Of a stretch of DNA of 20,018 nucleotides, positions 1 to 9,127 are shown one piece after another. Both the position numbers and the translations under genes were made by a program. Within the stretch, counting starts at the first letter, position 1. The number at the start of each line of letters is the position of its first letter. The stretch comes from Purshia tridentata (taxonomy: Eukaryota > Streptophyta > Magnoliopsida > Rosales > Rosaceae): the NCBI GenBank assembly GCA_003254885.1, contig QANT01001052.1, forward strand, positions 1 to 20,018. The letters run 5' to 3'. The notes under the pieces were generated by a model, which was not told where the DNA came from, ran no database searches, and worked only from the letters and a program-made list of their open reading frames with translations.

Positions 1-1030
1 TCATGTGTCAGCTTGTGGTTATTATTGACTTATTTATAATTTTTATAATTATGAGACACTGATGATGTCACTAATATGTAAGCAAAATGGCAAAAAACAT
101 AAATACACTTATGTTGTAAGTCTAGTTGTTACTCTTTATTTTTATTTTATTACATTTTAGTCAATACACATTATTTAGATAATGCATTGACCATTATAGA
201 ATTAGAAATTATTTTATTGATTTTTATGTAATTAACCCTAAAAAAAATAGAATTGAGAAAATAGGGCTTTTAAATGTACCCCATTCACCGTGGCGACAAA
301 TTCAACCGTTGCCAATGAAGAAAGAAAGGGTTGAGATAGCACTAGCAAGGGTGGGGGGCTGGATGATAGGTCAGATTTTTCTATCTTCTTGTGTTTTTTC
401 TTTTCTTTTTAAAGTTTTTTGACTCCTTTTTAAGATATTAAAGGTTTTTTTATTTACATGGCAGCTAGGATATCTTCTCTTTATCTTCCATCTTTTTTCT
501 TAAATAATAATGAATCTATCTATTTATTATATCTAATTTAATTTTATATATCAAACGAGATTTTTTGATTATTATATATATAAAAAAAAAACTACTTAGT
601 TAATAAGCATATCTCTCATTTTCTAATTTTGAACTGAAAAGCCTTCACATTTTGACATTAAAAATCTAATGAAATTTCTATTTAAAAATTGGAAATCTAA
701 CTAAAATTCGTAGTAATCATTAAACTTTTCTAATTGGCTGGATTAGGAAAGGTCGGTTGTAGACTTGTAGTTCTCAAAACATGTTGATCGACTTTGAATC
801 CAACTTGAACTATTCAGTTACAAGTTGCTAAAGTTTAATAATTATGTTACTTTGTTGGCCAAAAAATAATAATAATAATTATGTTACTTTGAAAATTAGT
901 TTCTGCTTGTGGATTCCAAAAACTAGGTCGTTAGATACCTAGATCAACCATATCGACCCCTATCCATGTGTTGTTATTTCATTTGTGAGCATTACAATAC
1001 ATTAATTCCCATGGATACTCAAAAAGCAAA
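1..1030. other. AT-rich intergenic DNA upstream of the PLA1 gene
   Basis: No coding region is recognisable on either strand. The stretch is AT-rich with many A and T runs. A 19-bp perfect direct repeat (taataattatgttactttg) lies at 836-854 and 873-891, 37 bp apart, and the second copy is preceded by an AAT run. The part nearest 1030 probably serves as the promoter of the lipase gene, but only a TATA-like motif could be picked out. Confidence 0.6.
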
Positions 1031-1040
1031 TATATAGAAA
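1031..1040 (+). promoter_or_regulatory. Candidate TATA box of the PLA1 gene
   Basis: TATATAGAAA lies about 260 bp upstream of the lipase ATG. A start site about 30 bp downstream would give a leader of roughly 235 nt. Against this, two upstream ATGs in another frame (1056 and 1128) would fall at or after that start site, so the true start may lie further downstream or the leader may be spliced. A pyrimidine tract ending in CAG at 1179-1181 looks like a splice acceptor. Confidence 0.3.
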
Positions 1041-1297
1041 AATATTTGGCTCTTCATGCACAAAGAGTTATTATCTCGTACATTTCAATTTTTTTATTTA
1101 ACTATTTCAATTAAATCACAATTTGACATGTGCGGTTTATCTTTTTATTATTTTTGTGAACAAGTTTTTCTCTTTGAACAGACACGAGCCAGGCAGCAAC
1201 CTCTTATCCCCAACAGGGAAACTTCTCTTTCCATTCACAGTCCACATCCTCAAGAATCAATCTCTATCTGTATCTCTTGGTCTCTCCTAGTCTGCCC

Positions 1298-2599
1298 ATG
1301 GAGACCACCCAAGTCCAAACCTCACCAGCATGGCCAGACCTTCTGGGCCAAAACGACTGGGCCGGCCTTCTGGACCCACCCGACCTCAACCTCATCACCC
1401 TCATCCTCCGCTGCGGCGACTTCTGCCAAGCCACTTACGACGCCTTCAACAACGACACCAACTCAAAGTACTGCGGCTCCAGCCGCTACGGCAAGCACTC
1501 CTTCTTCAACAAAGTCATGCTCCAAGACGCCGCCCACTACCAGGTCACGTGCTTCCTCTACGCCACCGCACGTGTCAGCGTCCCCGAGGCCCTCCTCCTC
1601 CACTCCCAGTCCCGCGAGTCCTGGGACCGCGAGTCCAACTGGATCGGCTACGTCGCTGTCACCTCCGATGACGTCAGCAAGGCCATTGGACGGCGCGAAA
1701 TCTACGTCGTCTGGCGCGGTACGACCAGGAATTACGAGTGGATTAACGTGATGGGGGCGGAGCTCGTATCTGCTGCTCCTCTGCTTCGCTCCAGTGAGAA
1801 TTCTTCGAATTCGAATTCGAATACCCACTCGGTGAGTGTGCATAAAAATGGCGGAACTGGAAGTAGTAGTACTAGTAGCAGCGACAACGACGATGACGAC
1901 GACAAAGTGCCAAAAGTCATGAGGGGTTGGCTTTCGATGTACATTTCGGACGACCCCAAATCGTCATTCACGAAATCGAGCGCCAGAGTGCAACTTCTGA
2001 CGAAAATCAAGGAACTCAGGGACAAGTACAAGGACGAGAAGCTGAGCATAGCTTTGACAGGGCACAGTCTCGGAGCAAGCCTGGCAATTTTGAGCGCTTT
2101 CGATTTGGTCGAAAACGGAGTCTCCTCCGATATCCCAGTGGCTGCTTTCGTATTCGGGTCTCCCCAAATCGGAAACGAGGCATTCAAATCAAGAATGGAG
2201 AAGTACCCAAATCTGAAGATCTTGCACATCAAGAACACAATCGATTTAATCCCACACTACCCAGGAAGGCTATTGGGGTACAGTTATACAGGGACTGAGC
2301 TGGTGATCGATACTCGGAAGTCGCCATTTTTGAAGGACTCGAAGGAGCCTGGGGACTGGCACAACTTGCAGGCGATGCTGCACGTGGTGGCGGGGTGGAA
2401 TGGGAAAGACGGTGAGTTTGGGCTGAGAGTGAAGAGGAGCGTTGCACTGGTGAACAAGTCATGTGATTTTTTGAAGAAGGAGTGCTATGTGCCTGCGTTG
2501 TGGTGGGTGGAGAAGAATAGAGGGATGGTTTTGGATGAAAGTGGAGAGTGGTTCTTGGCTCCTCCGGCCGATGAGGACCTACCAGTCCCTGAGTTTTGA
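1298..2599 (+). CDS. PLA1-IIdelta: Class II phospholipase A1 (DAD1-like lipase), PLA1-IIdelta type
   Basis: A single uninterrupted exon encodes 433 aa of the alpha/beta-hydrolase lipase_3 (plant DAD1-like) family. These enzymes release the sn-1 fatty acid of glycerolipids. The class II members lack a chloroplast transit peptide, and none is seen here, so a cytosolic enzyme is inferred. Visible motifs are WRGT at residues 139-142, the nucleophile elbow GHSLG at 255-259 (Ser257), the Asp candidate D316 in NTIDLIPHYP, and the His candidates H355 and H362 in DWHNLQAMLHVV; H362 is the likelier catalytic His. The C-terminus WWVEKNRG...PVPEF matches, from memory, Arabidopsis At2g42690. The ATG at 1298 is chosen because the frame upstream opens only from a TTG and METTQV resembles the family start. 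A Ser/Asn/Asp-rich insert at about 166-204 is unusual. The first 150 codons are strongly C-ending and later ones are not. Confidence 0.95.
   Translation: METTQVQTSPAWPDLLGQNDWAGLLDPPDLNLITLILRCGDFCQATYDAFNNDTNSKYCGSSRYGKHSFFNKVMLQDAAHYQVTCFLYATARVSVPEALLLHSQSRESWDRESNWIGYVAVTSDDVSKAIGRREIYVVWRGTTRNYEWINVMGAELVSAAPLLRSSENSSNSNSNTHSVSVHKNGGTGSSSTSSSDNDDDDDKVPKVMRGWLSMYISDDPKSSFTKSSARVQLLTKIKELRDKYKDEKLSIALTGHSLGASLAILSAFDLVENGVSSDIPVAAFVFGSPQIGNEAFKSRMEKYPNLKILHIKNTIDLIPHYPGRLLGYSYTGTELVIDTRKSPFLKDSKEPGDWHNLQAMLHVVAGWNGKDGEFGLRVKRSVALVNKSCDFLKKECYVPALWWVEKNRGMVLDESGEWFLAPPADEDLPVPEF
1798..1905 (+). repeat. Low-complexity Ser/Asn and poly-Asp segment in the lipase CDS
   Basis: A short tandem TTCGAA-type repeat (tcgaattcgaattcgaat) around 1805-1823 encodes alternating Ser-Asn. 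It is followed by AGT/AGC serine runs and a GAC/GAT run giving five Asp. Together these enlarge the loop between the WRGT segment and the GWLSMYISDDP segment. The family is known to be variable in length here. The repeats suggest growth by replication slippage, without loss of frame. Confidence 0.75.
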
Positions 2600-2820
2600 C
2601 TGGTAGTGGTGGAATGGCCTATCATTCGGGTCCACTCAATGGTGGGTCTCTGTGTATTGTTGTCTAATTGTCTCAGTCTCTCTTGTTTCTATTGTTTGAT
2701 ATTTCGTGTCTCTTTAATTGGATGCTTCCTCTTTTGTAAAGAGGATATGTGATGTTGTGCGATAGTGATAAATGATAAATAAGGATTTGATCTTGTATAT
2801 TATTTTATTTGGTGGTCATA
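2600..2820 (+). other. 3' UTR and probable polyadenylation region of the PLA1 gene
   Basis: T-rich and TG-rich sequence follows the TGA stop. It contains TTTGTAAAGAG and TGATAAATAAGG (around 2767-2780), which could serve as far-upstream and near-upstream poly(A) elements. The exact cleavage site cannot be read from the sequence. Confidence 0.45.
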
Positions 2821-2904
2821 TGGTATTTAATTTTAGTTCATTCTATTACTTATAAAATTAAAATTATTTGCATCATATTTGTAGTAAAAAAAATAGAAAT
2901 TCAA

Positions 2905-3030
2905 TTATGCAAGTGAACTCCCTTAAAAAAGTATGAATCATTTAACATATTTGCTAATAACCCACATGTTTTCAACTTTTCACATGTCCAATTAAGGCAT
3001 GGATCGTGTTAAATTGAACAGCCTAACTTT
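2905..3030 (+). repeat. Diverged direct repeat, copy 1
   Basis: Shares an ordered series of words with 4111-4215: TTATGCAAGTG, then CCCTTAAAAA/CCCTAAAAA, then ATGAATCATT/ATGATTCATT, then a GGCATGGAT...GTGTTAAATT/GACATGGAT...GTCTTAAATT block. Identity is low and gapped. It could be an old duplicated segment or the two ends of an eroded transposon. Confidence 0.5.
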
Positions 3031-3706
3031 AGGTGTAAAGAAATATGTTATAGGTGGAATACCATCAAAAAAGAAGAAAAAAAAAGGTTGGAGAATCAAA
3101 TTATATCGTAAATAATATTTTGTAGTTCTATCACACATGATTAATGTGGTGGGACCAAATCATGAACACTACTCACTTTCCAAGCAACGAACGAAGGGTG
3201 CCAAGCACACAGCTGCACGCTTTTTCTCTTTTTTTCCTTGTGATTTTACTCCACAATGGCTTTTTCTTTTCTTCTTCTCTACTTGTTATCTGCTCAGCTG
3301 AGAAAAGAACAAGCCTACATTTTCTCGGAGTACAAACAGCTTGATCAGAAACTGACCCTATACTATGCACTCCTCCTACTTAATGACTGACTTAAGAATT
3401 GTCTTTGTGTACTGTCTTTTACTTGATGAACTTCAAAATAACGACTCTCTCCTCAAAATTCATGTGTACGTATCCTTTCGATTTTTGACTGTGAATACAT
3501 CGTCTCAAGCTATCAAGTTATCAAATTTTAAGACTTTATATTGTACAGTGCTTAGATGAATGTTGGTAAATATTGTTTTCGATAAACTACCTTATTAATT
3601 TTGTGAATCTTAATTTCTCTTGCCTTTTTCAAGATTTTCTCTATAACCAAAAGTAGATTGATTTCTTCATTTTCCCCTTAATTATCAGGGTGCATAACTA
3701 GTCTAC

Positions 3707-3796
3707 AAAGATCACAACTTTTTGCTCATTTCCATTGTCGGAATGGGTGGGATAGGAAAGAGAGATTTTACAGAGAAAATTTTAAATCAAAGATAA
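3707..3796 (+). pseudogene. NB-ARC (NBS-LRR resistance gene) P-loop relic
   Basis: One frame reads VYKDHNFLLISIVGMGGIGK followed by RDFTEKILNQR and a stop at 3794. GMGGIGK is the Walker A motif typical of plant NBS-LRR proteins, where it is normally followed by TTL; here those residues are RD. The hydrophobic run before it (LISIV) and EKI..N after it also fit the family. No other NB-ARC motif was found nearby, so this is a short decayed fragment rather than a gene. Confidence 0.5.
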
Positions 3797-4110
3797 AAAT
3801 GGTGGAGTTAATATAGAACATGAAGATGTTCCAAAAAGAGTAGGTGACTTTGTTGGAGGTAGAAATCGTGCCTATCTATGTCTTAGTAGGACAAAAATGT
3901 GTTGAATGACAAAAATGGATAAGGGGAGATGTTCTTGCTAAGTGGTTGCATCACATCACATCGGCTAAAATTCTTTCTTTTATATTTGAACCAATGCCGA
4001 AAAACATATATCATATTCGTACAAAATTAAAAGATAAATATATGTACTTATATTCAATTTAATATTCTTCACCACATATCTTACGTAGACAAGATTTACA
4101 TAAAATCCAC

Positions 4111-4215
4111 TTATGCAAGTGATATCCCTAAAAATTATGATTCATTAAGGATATTTTCTCGTAAACCACAAGAGTTTTTTTGACATGGATTGTCTTAAAT
4201 TCAACTACCTAAATT
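4111..4215 (+). repeat. Diverged direct repeat, copy 2
   Basis: Partner of 2905-3030, about 1.2 kb downstream in the same orientation. The pair brackets the NB-ARC P-loop relic. Confidence 0.5.
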
Positions 4216-4249
4216 ACTGAAAATTAAGAATATTAAACATGATTACGTT

Positions 4250-4508
4250 GCAAAGATCGTGTAAAGCTTCAAAGGATACCACTAGATGAGAAATCACAAG
4301 TCTGATTAACGCACACTGATCATGTGAAGAAACATTCATTCATAAGACTCTAAGTACTTCCTGCACCAAACACCACCACCTCGAAAGATAACTACAGAAT
4401 GAGGTGCAGCATACTAGTTCAAACTTACAAATTGAAGTGCAACACATTAGTTCAAACTTTAAAAAACACAGCAGAGGCCAAGCTTCCTCCTTAACTTTCT
4501 AGGCTCCC
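4250..4508 (-). other. 3' UTR region of MBF1
   Basis: Sequence downstream of the MBF1 stop, read on the minus strand. It contains an imperfect 23-bp tandem-like duplication on the plus strand (gtgcarca...tagttcaaactt at 4404-4426 and 4437-4459, period 33). The poly(A) site was not determined. Confidence 0.4.
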
Positions 4509-4716
4509 TTATTTCTTTCCACGCAGTTTTGCTCCAAGAGCTCTCTCCAACTTGCCAATTACCTGTTGATTTGGAATTGCTTTCCCAGATTCATACTCTT
4601 GGATCACTTGAGGCTTCTCATTGATCATCTGTACATAACTCCAGGTCATCATTAAGCAAGTCTATACATATAGCTCCATGTCATCATTAAGCAAACATTT
4701 ATGTAGTGTGTGTGTG

Positions 4717-4752
<36 letters not shown>

Positions 4753-5566
4753 ACTTGAGCAAGCTGAGACTGAGTAAGCTTCTTATCCATTCGAGCTTGC
4801 ATAATAGCTTTCTTCAGCTCACTTGGCACACGTTCATCTACACTCAAAATCAAATGACATTTATAAGTACAAAGCCACATATAGAAGTGAAAAAGAGCAA
4901 CAACAACAACAAAAAAAAAAATCCAACCAAACCACAAACACATAGCTTTGCAGGATTGCTTCAATATATTTTAGCCATAGAAGGAAATATGCAACAAGGG
5001 TTCATAGAGTAGATAGAAGTGCTGGCAGGATAATGGGGGCAATATTACACAAGGAAAAGCGCACACACACACACATACCTATAACAAAATGCTGAAATGT
5101 ACAGGGATCAACACAACAGATTATGCATAGGACATCCACGAACAAGTACTCCCTACAACAATATGGTGCATATTTATTCTTCTCCCATAATTCTCAATTA
5201 CAAAAACACAAAAAGCTTTATAGTTTTATTTCCATAAAACTAACTCATATCACATCTAAACCACACATGTTAAGGTGAATGACTGCAAGAGTAAGGACAA
5301 CTTCAGGGCAAGCAAACAACTAATGAAGACAAACATGGAATACTAATATATACAAGGAAGACAAAATCAAAATCAACACATGAACTCAATGTTGATTATT
5401 TGAGTAGACAACCAATGAGAAAACTCTAGTAATCATACAACAATAAGTTAAGGATCTGTGAAGTCAAGGCCTTCATCTGCTTTAGCCTTTTCCTTTTTCT
5501 TTGTAATGCCCACTATCCAATGCCAACTCTGAAAAGAATCTGTGGCATTCCCTTTCCTCAATGCAA

Positions 5567-5598
<32 letters not shown>

Positions 5599-7028
5599 CC
5601 CCTTACCCTTTCCTCAATGCAACTCTCATGTCAAATAAAGAATTTGATGAACAAGCTACAAATGGCCAGGAAAAAATTCTAGTAATGACAGAATATAGTT
5701 TGCCTAGATAGAAATATTATTGGGGAAGGGGGGAAGGAGAGGTTGGGAAGTTCATCGCATAAAGTTACTGCAGAGTCTTGACCCTCTTGGGAAGACAGAT
5801 GTACACAACCTCACCCTTGTAGATAGGCTGTTTCCCTTTCCAAACCTGTGACCACCAGTTCACAATGTAACCTTACCATTTCGCCAAGGTTTTTCCTCTA
5901 AGAAGCAAACAAATGGTTCATACGCAAACAGATCTTCTACTTCCTTGAGCCAAACCAAACATTTTCAGCACCATTGTAGACTAAAAAAGGTACGAGACAA
6001 TTAAAAAGAACTCAAGAAAAGGTTCTTTTGCTCGTACAACTGTACAAGAAGATATACCAATTCACAAATGGAAATCATTTTTTTATAAGGATTCTCATAT
6101 GAAAAACATGAATCACATATAGATAGTGTAATACAAAGACGAACTCACGGGCAAGATTCTCTGTTTCCTCATCGAGCTTCCTTGTGTTCAAAGTAGTGCT
6201 GCTGGAGGCAGCCTTGTTTGTCCCAGCAGTGGCTGCAAAGGATAATAACATAACTATTAGAATGGTAACTCATTCTAAAATGTATTATATGCAGTATCTT
6301 TTATGAACCAATTCATTTGTACCCAATAAGTCGCATCAAATGGGGAAAATAAACTACAACCCTACACATTGACAAGAAATGACAATTACAAAACAGCTGC
6401 AATAGGGTCATATGTAAAAGAACCCACATCCCCAGCAAAACCCGTTTTCCAATATGAGCATAAAAAATCTGTTGGGTAAACACTAAAATTACACAAACAG
6501 GCGCATTCAGAAAGCTAATTCGAATTTTATCCTAATTACGAAAAAAAAGCATTGAAATGAGTGCAAATCATGTACAAAAAATAGCTAAAAGGTAACAAGA
6601 ATAAAAAAATAATGATTGAGAGACAAACCCAGCTGGAACAAAACCATTGTGCTATATTATGCCCCATATATAACCCAAAAGATACTTCAAATATTCAACC
6701 CCAAAAATCAAGGATAATTCATTCTGATAAAAATTATTAAAAATTTTGTTGTCTCCAATATTAATCCCACAACTGGATTCCAGAATTATCTCCAGGGTTT
6801 TATTCTATTTTTTAAGTCCACAAATAAAAAAATTAAAATCAAGACCAAAGAATAAAAGAAGACGGCCAACAAAAAACTGAAATAACAAAAACCTTTCTTG
6901 AGGGTTTCGATCTCGGCGCCGGAGCGGCGAGCGGCGTTGACAGCCTTCTCATCCTTCTTGGCGGCGGCGTTGGGGGCCTTCTTCCTGATGACGACCGGCT
7001 CCCAGTCCTGCGTGATGGGTCCTGACAT
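4509..7028 (-). CDS. MBF1A: Multiprotein bridging factor 1 (MBF1a/b type), four exons
   Basis: Coding exons are complement(4509..4628, 4755..4837, 6149..6232, 6893..7028), giving 140 aa; Arabidopsis MBF1a is 142 aa from memory. Every intron is GT-AG and phases match. MBF1 is a conserved nuclear transcription co-activator that links DNA-binding factors such as bZIPs to TBP. The N-terminal MBF1 domain (about residues 2-72) starts [20 protein letters not shown]. The C-terminal helix-turn-helix (about 80-135) contains [28 protein letters not shown] and ends [14 protein letters not shown]. The intron-bearing structure and sequence fit MBF1a/b rather than the heat-induced MBF1c, which in Arabidopsis is intronless and more divergent. 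Start: ATG at 7028; the frame is open further upstream but only from a GTG. The gene lies convergent to PLA1 and head-to-head with PCO. Confidence 0.95.
4639..4695 (-). repeat. Short tandem duplication in MBF1 intron 3
   Basis: On the plus strand ctccaggtcatcattaagca (4639-4658) recurs as ctccatgtcatcattaagca (4674-4693), period 35. It fills much of the 126-nt intron 3, together with the TG and GA microsatellites. Confidence 0.6.
4706..4750. repeat. Compound TG / GA microsatellite in MBF1 intron 3
   Basis: A TG run (4706-4717) is followed by about 15 GA units (4720-4750). On the transcribed strand this is a CT tract beginning at intron position +5, directly after the donor GTAA at 4754-4751. 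Confidence 0.95.
5550..5627. repeat. CT/CA microsatellite flanked by a 22-bp perfect direct repeat
   Basis: ccctttcctcaatgcaactc plus tc occurs at 5550-5571 and again at 5606-5627. Between the copies lie about 10 CT units and a short CA run. It is located in MBF1 intron 2. The arrangement suggests that a duplication carried the seed of the microsatellite, which expanded in one copy. Confidence 0.85.
5712..5896 (-). mobile_element. Degenerate Au-like SINE in MBF1 intron 2
   Basis: Read on the minus strand, the element starts near 5896 with ACCTTGGCGAAATGGTAAGG, matching the tRNA-derived head of the plant Au SINE (CCTTGGCGCAACGGTAAAG from memory). It continues with GTGGTCACAGGTTTGGAAAG, then GGAAACAGCCT, then AAGGGTGAGGTTGTGTACAT and CTTCCC, all in Au order. 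The pol III A box is TGGCGAAATGG (5876-5886) and holds up; the B box near 5836-5846 (GGTTTGGAAAG) has decayed from GGTTCGANTCC. Its end towards 5712 is blurred and no target-site duplication was identified. It is in the same orientation as MBF1 and is probably inactive. Confidence 0.75.
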
Positions 7029-7122
7029 GGCGATCTGCAAGTGGATTGTGTGAGTGAGAGTTTTTAGGGATATTGGGTGCTGCTCAGGGTCTAAAAATGG
7101 CTTAGACTGCACGCCTGCCTCA

Positions 7123-7131
7123 TTTTTATAG
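7123..7131 (-). promoter_or_regulatory. Candidate TATA box of MBF1
   Basis: CTATAAAAA on the minus strand, 95-103 bp upstream of the MBF1 ATG. It would place the start site near 7095 with a leader of about 65 nt free of ATGs. The surrounding block (7100-7160) is less AT-rich than the intergenic DNA beyond it. Confidence 0.55.
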
Positions 7132-7159
7132 CTCTGCCCTCCGAGATCTTTTGCGCTAA

Positions 7160-8100
7160 TCGTTTTGGGTCAAAATAGCGATGTCGGTTTTTTGAGATAA
7201 ATGCTTATCTTAGTTTGGAGTTAAATTTCGGTTATCTATAAATTTTCGATGAAAATTTTGAAAAATTTTAAATTTTGACAGAAATTAAATAAAAATAACT
7301 ATTAAAATACAGAAATTTTAAATAAAATTTTATCATATGTTTATTTAACATATTATCTACTATTTTGATAAAAAAAATTGAAGAAACCAAATTATATAAT
7401 GGGTTTTATGTAATATAAGATGAATATAATGCGCACTGGAGATAAATATCGTACAAAAAATAGTTCACTAATTAATAATTACTTAAATTTTATTGAATAA
7501 ATACCTTAGTTTTATTTATACTATAATTGTGAATAATAAATTAAACATAAATAATTATATAATAACTTGACCTGAAATTTATTAAGAATGTTAATTTATT
7601 GGTTATGGAATGAAAAATGTTTAAAAAAAGTTAAGTTGTGAGACCTAAGAAAATTTTTGTTAAATTGATTTAGAGACAACAACAAGTTTTGAAGATTCAT
7701 GGAATATTATTTAAGGTTATGATGTTTGTTATGTGTATTATTTAAAGTTTGGAGATTCTTGGAGTAGAGACAAAATAAATGTTTGGAGATTCTTAGATAT
7801 TTATTTGAGGTTATAAGGATTTTTAACGAATTAATTTAAGTAATTAAATATTTGTAGGAGTTATTGAGAATTATTTAAAAACATACAAATTAAGTTGAAT
7901 GAGGTATGGGTACTTAAAATTTGAAGTTAAGGTGATAAAAAATGGTAAAGATGAGAGGAACCCATAGGAATTATCGGAACATTTTTTGGACTCGGATCAT
8001 TGATTGGTGATTTATTTAAAAATTTGGACGAGTATATCCTTAATATAAAAGTTTGAATTTAAGAGGAAATAATTGAATTGTATCTTTATAAATTATGATT
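7160..8100. other. AT-rich intergenic DNA, probably old repeat sequence
   Basis: No gene. Very AT-rich, with stacked AAATTTT words near 7230-7320. A direct repeat gtttggagattctt occurs at 7747-7760 and 7781-7794, in a context (GGTTAT, TTATTT) that also recurs near 7705-7720. The texture resembles an eroded LTR or other non-coding repeat, but no termini could be defined. Confidence 0.4.
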
Positions 8101-8104
8101 TTGG

Positions 8105-8460
8105 CGTTGCTGGATAGAATTCAAACTCACAAGCATGTAAGCGAAAACGGATCGCAAATCGAAGTTACGTAGCCCAAATTACAAATATTTGAAGCATAGG
8201 GGAGTTACGTAGCCTAGATCACTCATCTGACCATCCACGAAGACGTAGCGACGTAAAACCAGTCACGCTTTCTAACTAGCGATCTCCCATTTTCGGCCAC
8301 GACGAGACCCCAAACCACCCAAGATCTCTTCCTCTCATCGAGCTAGACCTTATGGTACCCTTCTCTTGCCTCAACAACCAACCAGAAAGCCATCACTTTG
8401 GGTTTTTTACTGAGTTGTGAGTAATGGGCGAATTTTGCCGAAATTTCGGCGAAAAATTAA
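8105..8460. other. Less AT-rich island in intergenic DNA, possible transposon remnant
   Basis: This block contrasts in base composition with its surroundings. agttacgtagcc is repeated at 8163-8174 and 8203-8214. A perfect 14-bp palindrome gccgaaatttcggc is at 8437-8450. No protein motif was recognised on either strand. It may be part of an LTR or another decayed element. Confidence 0.35.
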
Positions 8461-9120
8461 TAAGTTGGTGTTAAAATTTTCATACCTCCAAAAAACGAAA
8501 TTGAACACCTTAAGAGTTAAGACAACCCTAAAAAAAAAAAATAATAATTTTGATCTAGCATTTTATCTAAACCCACTCTTTTTCTATTGAATTTTTTTTT
8601 TTTTTGTGATCAGAAGGGCCAAATGCGCAAGAACAAAACTATAATCAATGATCCATAAGTCTATTTTTGATTTTCTATTATATGAATACTTCTCTTAAAT
8701 TTCTATTAAATAGGTCTACTGTTAACATTTTTTTTAAAACAAAAATAGGTCCACGTTATAAATGGCGTGTTTTCTTTTCTTTTATACTTTTGGGTTATTA
8801 AATTTCTTAGTCAATAACATAATGTATATGGTGTATATTTTCTTTGTTAAGCTTTAGGATTTAGTTTTGAGGTTTTGTGTGGAACCAAAAAAATTGAAGC
8901 TAAACCTTAAACTCTGCAACGAAGAAGTACCAATCGAGCCTAAGTCGACCTCATATTGATTGGTATACCTTTGCTAATCCATTGCATTCGAAGCTTGCAA
9001 ATAGAGTTGGATTCATTGTAATCATCGCTTGGATAATGGTTAATTGAGTCATTGTAAGCCACAAAATTAGGGTGGATGTTATTTCATAACTGTGTATTTT
9101 TGTGTTCTATGATGATGTAA
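8461..9120. other. Intergenic DNA, nothing recognised
   Basis: AT-rich with poly-A and poly-T runs (8528-8550, 8590-8606). No coding potential and no structural repeat worth naming was found. Confidence 0.5.
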
Positions 9121-9127
9121 TAAAATG

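Larger units (their letters stand above)
2821..4250. other. Intergenic DNA between the convergent PLA1 and MBF1 genes
   Basis: No intact gene is present. Apart from the separately listed diverged repeat pair and the NB-ARC relic, only AT-rich DNA is seen. The open frames near 3144-3560 show no recognisable motif and no plant codon bias. Confidence 0.6.

Noticed and set aside
1330-1843. Open frames on both strands overlapping the 5' half of the lipase gene (1330-1671 +, 1463-1843 -)
   Set aside because: They are shadows created by the GC-rich third positions of the lipase codons. Their Pro/Ser/Arg-rich translations match no family.
4755-5012. Plus-strand open frame over MBF1 exon 3
   Set aside because: Antisense to a verified MBF1 exon, with a low-complexity Asn/Lys tail.
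5836-5896. tRNA gene suggested by an A box on the minus strand
   Set aside because: No cloverleaf can be formed, the B box is decayed, and the continuing sequence follows SINE body order.
7029-7112. N-terminal extension of MBF1 from an in-frame upstream codon
   Set aside because: The codon at 7112 is GTG, not ATG. The predicted start site from the TATA box lies near 7095, and [11 protein letters not shown] is the family start.
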